Assembly: GCF_016025255.1 (NCBI RefSeq)
Contig: NZ_CP065592.1
Location: 539,122-603,121 of the forward strand
DNA: 64,000 nucleotides
Source of the DNA: Sphingosinicella flava
GTDB lineage: Bacteria; Pseudomonadota; Alphaproteobacteria; Sphingomonadales; Sphingomonadaceae
Reading direction: 5' to 3'
Of this stretch, positions 42,111 through 50,452 are shown in pieces. How positions within the stretch are numbered: the stretch's first letter is position 1; each line of letters opens with the position of its first letter. The notes beneath the pieces are model-generated. The model was given only the letters and a program-made list of their open reading frames with translations. It had not been told where the DNA came from and made no database searches. Position numbers and translations under genes: made by a program.

Positions 42111-42614
42111 ATGCGTTCAGGAATAGGAAATTCAGCCAGCGATCCCTTCTTCGTCTCCGTGGCAGGCGGAACCGGAACGGGCGGCGCCACTCAGGTCGAA
42201 GGCAATGCGGCGAGTGGGGCGACTGACACGGGCAACCCTGTCAAAATCGGCGCAAAATATGTTGGAACAGCGCAACCGGCAGCGCTAACGGCGGGGCAGC
42301 GCTCTGATGCGCGTGTTGACCGATTGGGGCGTTTGCTCACATTCGGCCAGGGTGCGCGCACCTACGCGCATGGGCAGGTGACGATCGGCACTACGCCAAC
42401 GGTTATTGCTGTGATGCAGGATGAGCGCGGCGCCATCACAATTATCAATCATGGCACAACCGACGTATTTATCGGCGGCGCGGCAGTGTCCACTGGAAAT
42501 GGCGCTCTGCTGGCCGGGTCCAAGGGCGCAAGCATCACAATACCGACAATCGGCCCCCTTTATGGCATTGTCGGCACGGGCACTCAGCTCGTCTCTTATC
42601 TGGAAACATACTGA
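42111..42614 (+). CDS. Probable head-surface or decoration protein (167 aa)
   Basis: Gly/Thr/Ala-rich N-terminus, 'NPVKIGAKYVGTAQPAALTA' and a beta-rich C-terminal domain (TIGTTPTVIAVMQDERGAIT). Low-complexity start plus beta domain is typical of minor virion proteins. Function not established. Its stop overlaps the next ATG (TGATG). Confidence 0.6.
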   Translation: MRSGIGNSASDPFFVSVAGGTGTGGATQVEGNAASGATDTGNPVKIGAKYVGTAQPAALTAGQRSDARVDRLGRLLTFGQGARTYAHGQVTIGTTPTVIAVMQDERGAITIINHGTTDVFIGGAAVSTGNGALLAGSKGASITIPTIGPLYGIVGTGTQLVSYLETY

Positions 42615-43075
42615 TGCCGGACCAGGGCGCCTCCACCCCTGGGCTTAGTGCGGCGGAGATCGCGGCTATCGTTCCCCAGCCCGCGCAGGCGGCCCCTCCA
42701 GCGGTTCAAGCGGACAGCGCTAGGGGCGATATGCCGCGCTATGCCCTTGAAAACCACACGCATGAAAGCCGCCTGCAAGCACGGCGGATGCAGTTGACGT
42801 TCAATGCGAGCGGAGAGGCGTCCTACACCTTCCCGAAAGCCTATGACGCGGGTGTTGTGCCCATCGTCAACGCAACAGCGGAGAATGCAGCAGGGGCCTC
42901 TTTTCGGTATGATGTGACCATCAAGCAGGGCAGCACGACGAATACGAGCACGACACTGATCCTGACGAAGATCCCCAAGACCTTGACTGTTTCGATCCTC
43001 GGCGCGGTTCTCAACATATTCACCAATCCGGCAGAGACGGCTTGGGTCAACATCATGTCGCGAGCCCCGTCATGA
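42614..43075 (+). CDS. Probable minor virion protein (153 aa)
   Basis: Pro/Ala-rich N-terminus then a beta-rich domain (LTFNASGEASYTFPKAYDAG, 'ITVSILGAVLNIF'-like end). The motif 'ALENHTHESRLQARR' recalls phage adhesin or fibre N-termini. ATGA overlap with the gp4-like gene. Confidence 0.6.
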   Translation: MPDQGASTPGLSAAEIAAIVPQPAQAAPPAVQADSARGDMPRYALENHTHESRLQARRMQLTFNASGEASYTFPKAYDAGVVPIVNATAENAAGASFRYDVTIKQGSTTNTSTTLILTKIPKTLTVSILGAVLNIFTNPAETAWVNIMSRAPS

Positions 43076-43476
43076 CGCTGCGCGGCACCATCTTTTCCGA
43101 TGCCTTCGAGGCGATCGGCATCGCCAATTATGTGTTCGACACGACGGCTGAAGAACAAGCTTCAGCGGCGCGCCGCCTAGATGCAATGATGGCGCAATGG
43201 GATGAGGAGGGGATAACCCTCGGTTATACAGCGACGGACGGCGACCCCCAGCCTGACGTCGAGATGACCACGCCCGCTTATGCCGACGACGCCATTGCAT
43301 TGAACCTCGCGCTCCGTCTCGCTCCAAGTTTCGGTAAGGAGCCGATGCCCTCGGTGAAGGGAGAGGCCAAGCGCGCTTACGGATTAGTCGTAGCAAAGAC
43401 CCTCCAAACGCCCGCCATGCACGGAACCCGCGTCCCGATAGCCGGTGGCGGCAATTGGTGGCGTCGGCTTCCCTGA
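43072..43476 (+). CDS. Head-to-tail adaptor (P22 gp4-like)
   Basis: 134 residues. The gp4-family signature is visible: 'FSDAFEAIGIANYVFDTTAE', then ARRLDAMMAQWDEEGITLGY and 'AIALNLALRLAPSFGKEPM'. It binds below the portal ring and starts the tail machine. It follows three small genes after coat and precedes gp10, the P22 order. Start ATG 43072 gives the ATGA overlap. Confidence 0.88.
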   Translation: MTLRGTIFSDAFEAIGIANYVFDTTAEEQASAARRLDAMMAQWDEEGITLGYTATDGDPQPDVEMTTPAYADDAIALNLALRLAPSFGKEPMPSVKGEAKRAYGLVVAKTLQTPAMHGTRVPIAGGGNWWRRLP

Positions 43477-44867
43477 TGCAAATTCAGATCATCAACGGCA
43501 TTTATCGCAAGCCAGTGCCCGATCTTGCCACGGCCTATCCCGTTAACCTTATGCCGGTTGCAGAAGATAGCGGCGTTTCCAAGGGCTATCTTCGTTCCGC
43601 GCGGGGCGTTCGCAAGATCGCCGATACCGAGCAGGACCGGGGAGGCTATGTCTGGAACGGTACGCACTACCGCGTCCTTGGCAGCAATCTGGTCACCGTG
43701 GCGGAGAATGGCTCGACCTCTATTGTCGGTTCGGTCGGATCGGGTGGGACGGTGCGGTTCGCTCAATCCTTCGACCGCCTCGCGATCAATTCGGGAACGA
43801 GGCTCTATTATTTGAAGGATGGCACTCTCTCCCAGGTCACAGACCCCGACCTTGGCCCTGTCTACTCGCTGATCTGGATCGACGGCTATTTCATGACGAC
43901 GGACGGCACCTCTCTGGTCGTGACCGAACTCAACAATCCGACCAGCGTCGATCCCTTGAAGTACGGCTCTTCCGAAGCCGATCCCGATCCGGTTGTTGGT
44001 TTGCTGTCTCTACGGGGCGAGGTGTACGCGCTCAATCGCAACACGATCGAGGTATTCAATAACACTGGGTCGACCGGCTTTCCGTTTGCAAGACAGCGTG
44101 GGGCGCAAATCCCTAAAGGTTGCGTCGGTCCACATGCCTTTGCACCATTCATCGAGACATTCGCGTTCGTTGGCTCTGGTCGAAACGAACAGCCGGGGGT
44201 ATTCCTTGCCGGTGCGGGACAGGCGATCCAGATCAGCCCCAAGGAATTGGACGGAGAATTGGCCGCATTGAGCGAGCTAGAGCTGGCCAGCATAGAACTG
44301 GAAAGCCTGAACGATAACGGCATCCGCGAACTCCTGATCCACCTCCCGAACCGGACTTGGGTCTATAGCTGGACGGCATCGCAGAAGTTCGACACCCCGG
44401 TGTGGTATTGTCTTGCGGGTGGCGCGGAAGCTGACGAGGCCTATCCAGCGCGGCACCATGTTTTCTCAGGCGGGAAGTGGTGGTGCGGCAGCGATAGCGC
44501 GATTGGATATGTCGACGACACTATCACGTCACAGTTCGGCGAAAGCCCCGGCTATGTCTTCATGACGCCTATGCTCTACAATGCGGGCAAGGGTGCTCTC
44601 GTCCATGAACTGGAGCTCGTGACGATTGGCGGCACGTCCTCAGTTGGCGAAGAGGTTCCGACCATATTTTGCGCCGCCAGTGATGACGGGATTACTTTCA
44701 GCGAAGAACGGGCAGCTTCTTTAGGCGGAAGCGGGGATCGCAGGCATAGAACTGCGTGGCGCCGGATGGGGCGCTTCCGGAATTGGCGGGTCTATCGCTT
44801 CCGGGGGATCGCAGACGCACCGCGCGCATTCCCAAGGCTTGAGGCGCAATTGGAAGGACTCTCCTGA
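43476..44867 (+). CDS. Packaged DNA stabilisation protein (P22 gp10-like)
   Basis: 463 residues, near the 472 of P22 gp10. Beta-propeller-like repeats (YVWNGTHYRVLGSNLVTVAE, 'PVYSLIWIDGYFMTTDGTSL', VVGLLSLRGEVYALNRNTIE). In P22, gp10 binds gp4 and carries the needle. The start ATG 43476 overlaps the gp4 stop (TGATG). Confidence 0.88.
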   Translation: MQIQIINGIYRKPVPDLATAYPVNLMPVAEDSGVSKGYLRSARGVRKIADTEQDRGGYVWNGTHYRVLGSNLVTVAENGSTSIVGSVGSGGTVRFAQSFDRLAINSGTRLYYLKDGTLSQVTDPDLGPVYSLIWIDGYFMTTDGTSLVVTELNNPTSVDPLKYGSSEADPDPVVGLLSLRGEVYALNRNTIEVFNNTGSTGFPFARQRGAQIPKGCVGPHAFAPFIETFAFVGSGRNEQPGVFLAGAGQAIQISPKELDGELAALSELELASIELESLNDNGIRELLIHLPNRTWVYSWTASQKFDTPVWYCLAGGAEADEAYPARHHVFSGGKWWCGSDSAIGYVDDTITSQFGESPGYVFMTPMLYNAGKGALVHELELVTIGGTSSVGEEVPTIFCAASDDGITFSEERAASLGGSGDRRHRTAWRRMGRFRNWRVYRFRGIADAPRAFPRLEAQLEGLS

Positions 44868-45346
44868 TGGCTCTCGCAGAAGGTGAAACCCTGACAAGAC
44901 TGACGCGCCGGGACATCGCAAGCTCCGGCATTGGATCGGACCCAAAGGCCATCGCCGCTTTCGAGGCGCTTCAAGACGCGGCGTTTGATGCAAACCCTGC
45001 GGCGGCTGCGGAGGCGCAACAGACGGCTCAACAGGCGGACACGAAGGCGGAGACGGCACAGTCTACGGCAACCGATGCCGCGACAGCCGCAGCTAATGCA
45101 CAGAACCGCGCTGATGATGCGTATGATTTAGCCGATACAAAGGTGGAAAGGTCGGCTGGCCCGGCATGGGCGGCTCCGTCAGGGGCGTCGGCGCGCACGT
45201 CTGTGACTGCTTATACAGCCCCGGCGATCAGCAATCCTCCGACACAGGCGGAGGTTCAGGCATTGGCCAACGCGCTTCAGGAGCATTCACAGGCAATGGT
45301 TGCGCTTATCACTGACCTTCGCGCGAACGAGACCCTGACGCCGTGA
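44867..45346 (+). CDS. Short tail-needle-like protein (gp26 position)
   Basis: 159 residues against about 233 in P22 gp26. The N-terminus is followed by an Ala/Thr-rich heptad region (AAAAEAQQTAQQADTKAETA) that would form a trimeric coiled coil. The C-terminus 'GPAWAAPSGASARTSVTAYT' and PTQAEVQALANALQEHSQAM matches the Trp/Gly and 'TQ-E-QA-A-AL' tail pattern of gp26-like proteins. Its location between gp10-like and gp14-like genes is that of gene 26. Confidence 0.75.
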   Translation: MALAEGETLTRLTRRDIASSGIGSDPKAIAAFEALQDAAFDANPAAAAEAQQTAQQADTKAETAQSTATDAATAAANAQNRADDAYDLADTKVERSAGPAWAAPSGASARTSVTAYTAPAISNPPTQAEVQALANALQEHSQAMVALITDLRANETLTP

Positions 45347-45816
45347 AACTGGCCGTAGAGCCACTGTCCGACGCCGACGCCATCAATGGCATTCTGCAAC
45401 ATGAGACCATAGCACCGAAGCTTCGTCACGATGGACGAGAGCCTGGATACATCGATCATCCTGCGGCCAGTTATTACGGCGCCTATATCGACAATCGGCT
45501 TGTCGGCGTCTTCCTCGCGATCCGCTTTAGCAAGTGGGAAGTCCAGGTGCACGTAGGCCTTCTGCCCGAAGCAATCCGCTATGGACGATCCTTGGCTGAC
45601 TTGTTTCTCGCGCAAGTGTTTGTGGGCCAAGAGGTGCAGCGCGCCACGGGGTACGTTCTTTCGACCCTGCCGACCGCTGCCAATTTCTGCCGCAAGTTAG
45701 GGTTCGAGCATGAAGGGACGCGGCGGCAAGCGTGCCGGGTGAACGGTGCCCTCGTCGATATCCACATATTAGGCTTGACACGCGAGAATTGGCAGTTGCG
45801 CGCTGAATCGCATTAG
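45343..45816 (+). CDS. gp14-like protein with GNAT fold (DUF2824-like)
   Basis: 157 residues from GTG 45343, overlapping the previous stop. 'SYYGAYIDNRLVGVFLAIRF' and 'CRKLGFEHEGTRRQACRVNG' are GNAT acetyltransferase features; P22 gene 14, in the same place, encodes a similar head-assembly protein. Whether it has catalytic activity is unknown. The acetyl-CoA loop is weak, so a structural role is plausible. Confidence 0.75.
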   Translation: MKLAVEPLSDADAINGILQHETIAPKLRHDGREPGYIDHPAASYYGAYIDNRLVGVFLAIRFSKWEVQVHVGLLPEAIRYGRSLADLFLAQVFVGQEVQRATGYVLSTLPTAANFCRKLGFEHEGTRRQACRVNGALVDIHILGLTRENWQLRAESH

Positions 45817-45860
45817 GTTACATATTTCTGGCCGAGTAGACGAGCGACCGGCGGCTCTCC

Positions 45861-46490
45861 GTGTTTTCATGGAGAACCGTTCTGGGTTTCATCGGCGACA
45901 TAATTGGCGGGATCACAGGCAGCAATAAGGCTGCTAAAGCCCAGCAGCAGGCAGCAAAAACGCAAGCCGGTGTCGCTCAACAGGCGATTGCCCTCCAACG
46001 CGAAACACTGCTGCGCAACGAGCAGCGTCAACAGCCGTTCGTTGATGCTGGCTCCAAGGCCATTGCCCAGCAGATGGGTTTGATCGGCCTTAACGGCACA
46101 GCTGCGCAGCAAGACGCGATCAACGCTCTTTTAGCCGGGCCGGAATTTACCACGTCGCTTGAGCAGGGCGAGGAGGCCATTCTCGCAAATGCCGCCGCAA
46201 CCGGGGGCCTGCGAGGCGGGAATACTAATAACAGCCTCGCGCGCTTCCGGGCCGACCTCCTGGCAAGCACCTTCGCTAACCAGTTCGGCCGCCTGAGAGA
46301 TTTGACTTCGATTGGGCAGAGCGCAGCTGCGGGGGTCGGCAACCAAGCCGCCGCTTCGACCAATGCCGTGTCCGACCTCCTGCAACAGCAAGGCGCCGCC
46401 TTAGCAGGCGGCCAGATTGCACGCGGCAATTCAACTCTCAACGGCTGGAACAGCGGTCTCAAGATCGCTTCAGCGATAGCGGCGTTCTGA
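45861..46490 (+). CDS. DNA ejection protein (P22 gp7-like)
   Basis: 209 residues from GTG 45861, near the 229 of P22 gp7. Gly/Ala-rich N-terminus 'GFIGDIIGGITGSNKAAKAQ', a glutamine-rich helix and 'GGNTNNSLARFRADLLASTF' in the C-terminal half match gp7-type internal virion proteins. It is ejected with DNA into the cell. Next gene starts one base after the stop. Confidence 0.8.
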   Translation: MFSWRTVLGFIGDIIGGITGSNKAAKAQQQAAKTQAGVAQQAIALQRETLLRNEQRQQPFVDAGSKAIAQQMGLIGLNGTAAQQDAINALLAGPEFTTSLEQGEEAILANAAATGGLRGGNTNNSLARFRADLLASTFANQFGRLRDLTSIGQSAAAGVGNQAAASTNAVSDLLQQQGAALAGGQIARGNSTLNGWNSGLKIASAIAAF

Positions 46491-46491
46491 T

Positions 46492-47730
46492 ATGGCACTT
46501 GGACCCATAGACTATTCATCAACGCAGCCTGAACTCGATGTTCGGCCCCTGCTTGTGCTTGGGGAGCAGCTGAGGGCCCGCAAAGCGGCTCGGGCGGCGG
46601 CTGAGCAGAAGCAAGCGCAAGAGGCGCAGTTGCAGGGCGATATTGAAGCCTTGGGCGGAAACTTGACGCCGCAGAATTTGATGGCGTTCAGCTTGAAGCA
46701 TCCCGAACTTGCGGAGGCCGCAAGCAAGGGGTGGGAGGCCTACTCACAGGAGCGGAAGGACCAAAATCTCTCCGACATGTTTGGCGTAGCTTCCGCTATT
46801 CAGGCGGGACGCACTGACATCGCCAAAAACCTGATCGATACTCGGGTGGCGGCGCTCAAAAATGGCGGAGAGAGCACGGCGGAAAGCGAAGCGCTCGCGA
46901 GCATTGTCGATCAGATCGAGCAGGCCAAGGCCGCCGGTAATGATGATGAAGTGACGCGGCTTTCCAACCAGGCCAAGGGCATAATCGGTTTCGGTATCGG
47001 CTCAGCTATGGGCGATAAGGCCGCGCCTCTATTGGAGAAGCTAGGCTTCGGTGGCAGCGAAGGCGGCAAGGTCGTCGGTTACGGAGACGCCATTGTCGAT
47101 CCGGTGACGGGGCAAGTCATCTATCAAGCGCCAGATGCACCCTTCACGCTCAGCGAAGGCCAGACGCGTTTCGATAGCCCCGGCGAAACTCCGCCCGCTT
47201 CCGGTGGAAATAGGCGCTCTTCTGGCGCTCCCCTGACGGTTCGCCTGAACAATCCGGGCGCCATCAAGGACGGCGACTTTGCCCGCTCTATTCCTGGCTA
47301 TGCGGGAAATGAGAACGGTTTCGCCAAGTTCGTGTCACCTGCTGCTGGGGCTGCTGCACAAAGACGCCTTCTGAAAAGCGGCTACCTCGATAAAGGGCAC
47401 AACACTCCTCGCAAGCTTGTGGAACGCTACGCGCCGCGCGGCAAGGAAAACAGCGATGCGTCGGTTAATAACTACATCGCTCATGTTGCGCGTGGTTTGG
47501 GCATCGGTCCTGACGACGCCATTCCCGTTTCAGCCCTCCCTCAACTGGCCAATCTTATGGCTGGGTTTGAGAAGGGCGGCTCCTCTAGCTCGAAAGGGGG
47601 TGATCAGTCCGCCGGGGCCGTGGCTTCGGTTCCGAAGACGAAAGAAGCGCCTAAGCCCAGCGAGACGCGATCAGTTGGCGGCAAGGTTTACGTCAAGATC
47701 GACGGTCAGTGGTTCCAGAAGTGGCGGTGA
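46492..47730 (+). CDS. DNA ejection protein (P22 gp20-like) with lysozyme-like domain
   Basis: 412 residues. A helical N-terminal half (SLKHPELAEAASKGWEAYSQ) is followed by a domain at about 245-355 with LTVRLNNPGAIKDGDFARSI and 'GFAKFVSPAAGAAAQRRLLK', the pattern of phage-associated lytic transglycosylase-like domains. It may open the peptidoglycan during ejection. The C-terminal tip is 'VGGKVYVKIDGQWFQKWR'. Overlaps the gp16 start. Confidence 0.78.
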   Translation: MALGPIDYSSTQPELDVRPLLVLGEQLRARKAARAAAEQKQAQEAQLQGDIEALGGNLTPQNLMAFSLKHPELAEAASKGWEAYSQERKDQNLSDMFGVASAIQAGRTDIAKNLIDTRVAALKNGGESTAESEALASIVDQIEQAKAAGNDDEVTRLSNQAKGIIGFGIGSAMGDKAAPLLEKLGFGGSEGGKVVGYGDAIVDPVTGQVIYQAPDAPFTLSEGQTRFDSPGETPPASGGNRRSSGAPLTVRLNNPGAIKDGDFARSIPGYAGNENGFAKFVSPAAGAAAQRRLLKSGYLDKGHNTPRKLVERYAPRGKENSDASVNNYIAHVARGLGIGPDDAIPVSALPQLANLMAGFEKGGSSSSKGGDQSAGAVASVPKTKEAPKPSETRSVGGKVYVKIDGQWFQKWR

Positions 47731-50351
47731 TGGAAGACGATCTGATCCCCGTTGACGATCCTAACCTGATTGCTCAGCTTGAGCAGCCGCAGTCGGCGAT
47801 CAATAAAGCGGCGGCCGGGGGCGGCGATCCAAAAGCGCAAGAGAGTGAGCGCAAGACTGCGACACTCGCAACACGCCTAGCGGGCGGCTTGTCGATCCTC
47901 AATGAGGTCGGAGAGGCGGGGCAATCGCCTGGCGCCTTCACCGAAACAATCCGCTCGATAGCTGGTGATACCGCCGCCAACTTCTTGACCGGAGCAGACC
48001 GGCAGCGTGTAGAAAATGCCCAGCTCGACATCCTCGACGCAGGGCTCACGCTTGGCACTGGAGCGGCCTATAACAGGGAGCAGCTAGAAGGGTTTCGTCG
48101 CTCCTATTTCCCGCAGCTCGGGGATAGTGAAGCGGCAATCAAGGATAAAAAGAAGCGCCTTGGGCTGCTCATCGAGGCGGCGAAAATTGGCGCGGGGTCG
48201 GCGTCCCCTCAAATTGAGCAAGCCCTGAAAAAGGCTGGATTCAGCGTTCAGGCTGGAGATAAGCTCGTCTTCGGCGACGAAGAGATGTCGCCTTATAAAG
48301 AGCAGGACGACAAATACATCGCTGCGATTCAAACGGCTTTCAATAACGGCGCCGATCTCGCCGCTCTCAACGTCATCGCGGATCAATATGGCCAAACCCA
48401 CTGGGACGGCAACGAGGATCTTCAAAAGGCCTTTGCCGAGCGTGAGCGGGGTGTTGCCGGCATTTTCGGTGCCATTGAGCGCCCGACGCCGGACATCACG
48501 GACGCGCGCGGCCAGAGCGGGATCGGCGATACGATCAAGGCTTTGGCTCGGGGTGTCCCGGCGACAATCGGGCTGGACGATGAATTGCTGGCTGCGTCCG
48601 ATGTAGTGTTGAACGGCGATAGCTGGAACGAAGCGCTAGATTACAACCGTGCCATTCGCGATCATGACGAGGAAAACAATTTCTGGGCCCGGTTGACTGG
48701 CAGTCTGGCTGCCGGGCTCCTAATCCCGAGTGGTGTGGCCGGGGCTGGGAAGGGCGCGGCAACAGCGATGTTAAGGGCTGGGGCTGGGCGCGAAGCTGCC
48801 GTTCTGGCAGGCGCGCGTGCGGCCGGGGTGCGGGGCGCTCAGGAAGGTGCCGCCCTAGGCGGAGTTTACGGCCTTGGCGCAACGGATGGCGACATTGGTG
48901 ACAGGCTGATTGGAGCGGCGGGGGGAGCGGCTCTTGGTGGCGCCACCGGGGGTCTGATCAATTACGGCGGCTCCCGCGCGATGGCCAGTGCTGGCCGCCC
49001 CACGCCGCCGACTGATGGGCAAGAGGTTTTGGCCGCCATGGAGCGGCAGAACATCGTCCCATTCCCCGCCGATGTCGGCGGCGCAAAAACGCGGCGCGCA
49101 ACGTCGATGATCGCGGGCACAATCGGCGGCGCCTCGTCAATCGTATCTGGCGCCAATCGTACGCTGGATAGCGCGAAGGCAGTGCGCGACCGCGTAGCAT
49201 CGTCTTTCGGCGTTATTCTCAATCCGGAAGCGGCGGGGGAAACGGCGCGGCGCGGTGCCAAATCCTTCATCGCTCGTACCAGCACGCGCGGTAATGGGCT
49301 TTATCATGCTGCGGAAAGCGCTGCGGGGCAGGCTAAGGTAGAAACGCCCAACGCCCTTCGAATACTGGATGACGAAATAGCCCGCCTGTCGGAAACGCCC
49401 GGTGGATCGGAAGGGTTGGCCAAGCTTGGGGAATTGCGTGATGCGCTGAGCGAACCCAACACCGTTCGCGGGCTACGCAACATGCGTACCGCCTTGCGCG
49501 ATCAGTTCAGCACCAACGGGCTCCGCAACACCAATCTTGAGCGCATCGCCAATCGTGTAGTTGACGCTGCGGCGGATGATATTGTCGCCGGACTTCAGCA
49601 GCAAGGACTAGATGGGGCGGCCCGTGCTTATCGCACTGCTGACCGCTATTGGCGTAACCGACTGCAAACGATCGACGAAGCGATCGAGCCGATCCTTGGC
49701 AATGCGAACAATCCGAAATCCGGCGAGCAAATCGTCCAATCCCTTAAGGGGGCAATGGCGGGCAATAATCGCCGGTTCGCGAGGTTCATGGAATCTCTCC
49801 CGCCTCAGGAAAGGGGAGCGGTGCGAGCCTCGCTTATCTCCGGACTTGGCCGTGCCACAAAGGGCAGCCAGGACGAAACCGGAGAAGCCTTCTCGCTCTC
49901 CACCTTCCTCACCCACTGGAACGATATCGGAGAAAGCGCCAAGCGGACACTGTTCGGGGACGAAGGCCGCGCCGCTCTCAATGACTTGGCCATTGTTGCG
50001 CGCGGGTCCAAGGAAGCGACCAAATACGCCAATCATAGTAATTCGGGGAGCAACGTCGGCAATTTACTGACCGGAGCCACCGGCTTAGGTGGGCTGCCGC
50101 TCATGGCGAAGGTGCTTGCGGGTCAGTATGCCGCTGGCCGCCTTCTTGCCTCCCCCAAGTTCGCCCGCTGGATAGCACGGATGCCGAAGAACCCGAAGCC
50201 TACCGAAGGCCGGGCCTATATCGGCCGCCTATCGCGGATTGCTCGTTCCGAGCCCGCTATCGCGAACGACGTACTCGACCTTCAGCGGAGGCTTGTGGAC
50301 GCATTTTCCCAGACACCAACCCGTGCTGCCGCCAGCCAGGAAGAACAATAG
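47730..50351 (+). CDS. DNA ejection protein (P22 gp16-like), enlarged
   Basis: 873 residues against about 609 in P22 gp16. Start MEDDLIPVD at 47730 overlaps the gp20 stop (TGATG); an ATG at 47709 is rejected. Long helical stretches, a Gly/Ala-rich membrane-active-like segment at about 325-415 (AAGLLIPSGVAGAGKGAATA, 'GAAGGAALGGATGGLINYGG') and a C-terminal helical region. It is expected in the virion with gp7 and gp20. Confidence 0.8.
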   Translation: MEDDLIPVDDPNLIAQLEQPQSAINKAAAGGGDPKAQESERKTATLATRLAGGLSILNEVGEAGQSPGAFTETIRSIAGDTAANFLTGADRQRVENAQLDILDAGLTLGTGAAYNREQLEGFRRSYFPQLGDSEAAIKDKKKRLGLLIEAAKIGAGSASPQIEQALKKAGFSVQAGDKLVFGDEEMSPYKEQDDKYIAAIQTAFNNGADLAALNVIADQYGQTHWDGNEDLQKAFAERERGVAGIFGAIERPTPDITDARGQSGIGDTIKALARGVPATIGLDDELLAASDVVLNGDSWNEALDYNRAIRDHDEENNFWARLTGSLAAGLLIPSGVAGAGKGAATAMLRAGAGREAAVLAGARAAGVRGAQEGAALGGVYGLGATDGDIGDRLIGAAGGAALGGATGGLINYGGSRAMASAGRPTPPTDGQEVLAAMERQNIVPFPADVGGAKTRRATSMIAGTIGGASSIVSGANRTLDSAKAVRDRVASSFGVILNPEAAGETARRGAKSFIARTSTRGNGLYHAAESAAGQAKVETPNALRILDDEIARLSETPGGSEGLAKLGELRDALSEPNTVRGLRNMRTALRDQFSTNGLRNTNLERIANRVVDAAADDIVAGLQQQGLDGAARAYRTADRYWRNRLQTIDEAIEPILGNANNPKSGEQIVQSLKGAMAGNNRRFARFMESLPPQERGAVRASLISGLGRATKGSQDETGEAFSLSTFLTHWNDIGESAKRTLFGDEGRAALNDLAIVARGSKEATKYANHSNSGSNVGNLLTGATGLGGLPLMAKVLAGQYAAGRLLASPKFARWIARMPKNPKPTEGRAYIGRLSRIARSEPAIANDVLDLQRRLVDAFSQTPTRAAASQEEQ

Positions 50352-50353
50352 AT

Positions 50354-50452
50354 ATGGCACGAGAAAGTACATCAGCGGCAGGCCAATCACCCATTTCATC
50401 ACTGTGCGCATCGGCGCGCCTTATAATCCATTTTCAGGAGCCGCACAAATGA
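50354..50452 (+). CDS. Possible micro-ORF between gp16 and tailspike (32 aa)
   Basis: Starts MARESTSAAGQSPISSLCAS 2 bases after the gp16 stop; its stop overlaps the tailspike ATG as ATGA. It may couple translation of the tailspike. No motif. Confidence 0.35.
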   Translation: MARESTSAAGQSPISSLCASARLIIHFQEPHK

